Shown: one piece after another, positions 53,579 through 53,581 of the stretch
Position numbering within the stretch: position 1 is the stretch's first letter
How the letters are laid out: each line of letters starts with the position of its first letter
NCBI RefSeq assembly: GCF_003992055.1
Contig: NZ_RQVD01000014.1
Location: 1 to 53,581, forward strand
From: Veillonella sp. CHU740
GTDB lineage: Bacteria > Bacillota > Negativicutes > Veillonellales > Veillonellaceae
Direction: 5' to 3'
DNA: 53,581 nt
Program-made: the position numbers and the translations under genes
Notes under the pieces: generated by a model
What the model saw: the letters and a program-made list of their open reading frames with translations, nothing else
Databases searched by the model: none
Told to the model about the DNA's origin: nothing

Positions 53579-53581
53579 ATG
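53579..53581 (+). CDS. Start codon of a second ISL3-family transposase (rest outside window)
   Basis: The window ends at ATG, 12 bases after AAAGGGTGA and about 95 bases inside the IS terminal repeat, the usual place for an ISL3 transposase start. No protein sequence is visible, so this is inferred from context. Confidence 0.5.

Overview
The window looks like a chromosomal piece of a Veillonella-type bacterium (Negativicutes: Firmicutes with an outer membrane). It combines Firmicutes-style genes (PolC-type replicase, SufU/SufS/SufBCD Fe-S assembly, ComEA/ComEC) with outer-membrane genes: two SLH-domain porins of the OmpM type, a classical autotransporter, and a trimeric autotransporter with a collagen-like stalk. 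The low G+C and anaerobic pyruvate formate-lyase also fit. No rRNA, tRNA or CRISPR array was seen. Both edges lie inside ISL3-family insertion sequences in the same orientation: a 3' transposase end with its terminal inverted repeat at 1-464, and a matching terminal repeat plus the transposase start codon at 53445-53581. The piece therefore probably ends where an assembly broke at IS copies.

Layout. 606-4178: autotransporter. 4461-14232 (minus): a long translation, isoprenoid and envelope block read rpsB, tsf, pyrH, frr, a small unknown gene, uppS, cdsA, dxr, rseP, ispG, proS. 14456-16102: a small repeat-containing exported protein and an Rpn-family nuclease/transposase. 16294-22200 (minus): thiC with its TPP riboswitch, then two tandem copies of porin plus TPP riboswitch plus a shrunken thiC remnant. 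22338-25895: the trimeric autotransporter. 26225-29376 (plus): a pyruvate formate-lyase split into a 709-residue catalytic chain and a separate 79-residue glycyl-radical chain, followed by its activating enzyme. 29612-30793: GltS-type transporter. 30843-42597 (minus): comEA, comEC, holA, a VanW protein, polC, gluconate kinase, gluconate permease. 42683-45314: aminopeptidase, HAD phosphatase, BFD-like 2Fe-2S protein. 45424-50328 (minus): sufCBDSU. 50866-53106 (minus): a lysA-type decarboxylase, a cluster of tiny repeat-embedded ORFs, and a DoxX protein.

How the genes work together. The rpsB-to-proS block supplies ribosome components, UMP kinase, the MEP isoprenoid steps (dxr, ispG), undecaprenyl diphosphate for wall synthesis (uppS), CDP-diacylglycerol (cdsA) and a site-2 protease (rseP). 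The porins, with N-terminal SLH domains, probably tie the outer membrane to the cell wall. The suf operon would supply clusters to IspG, ThiC, PflA and the BFD-like protein.

Most notable leads: the split pyruvate formate-lyase; the repeated TPP-riboswitch/thiC-remnant/porin unit, which places thiamine riboswitches in front of porin genes; a PolC with no proofreading exonuclease domain; a possible transcription attenuator in front of sufC; a trimeric autotransporter whose chain continues about 90 residues beyond its barrel; and a repeat cluster encoding two 24-codon ORFs with good ribosome binding sites.
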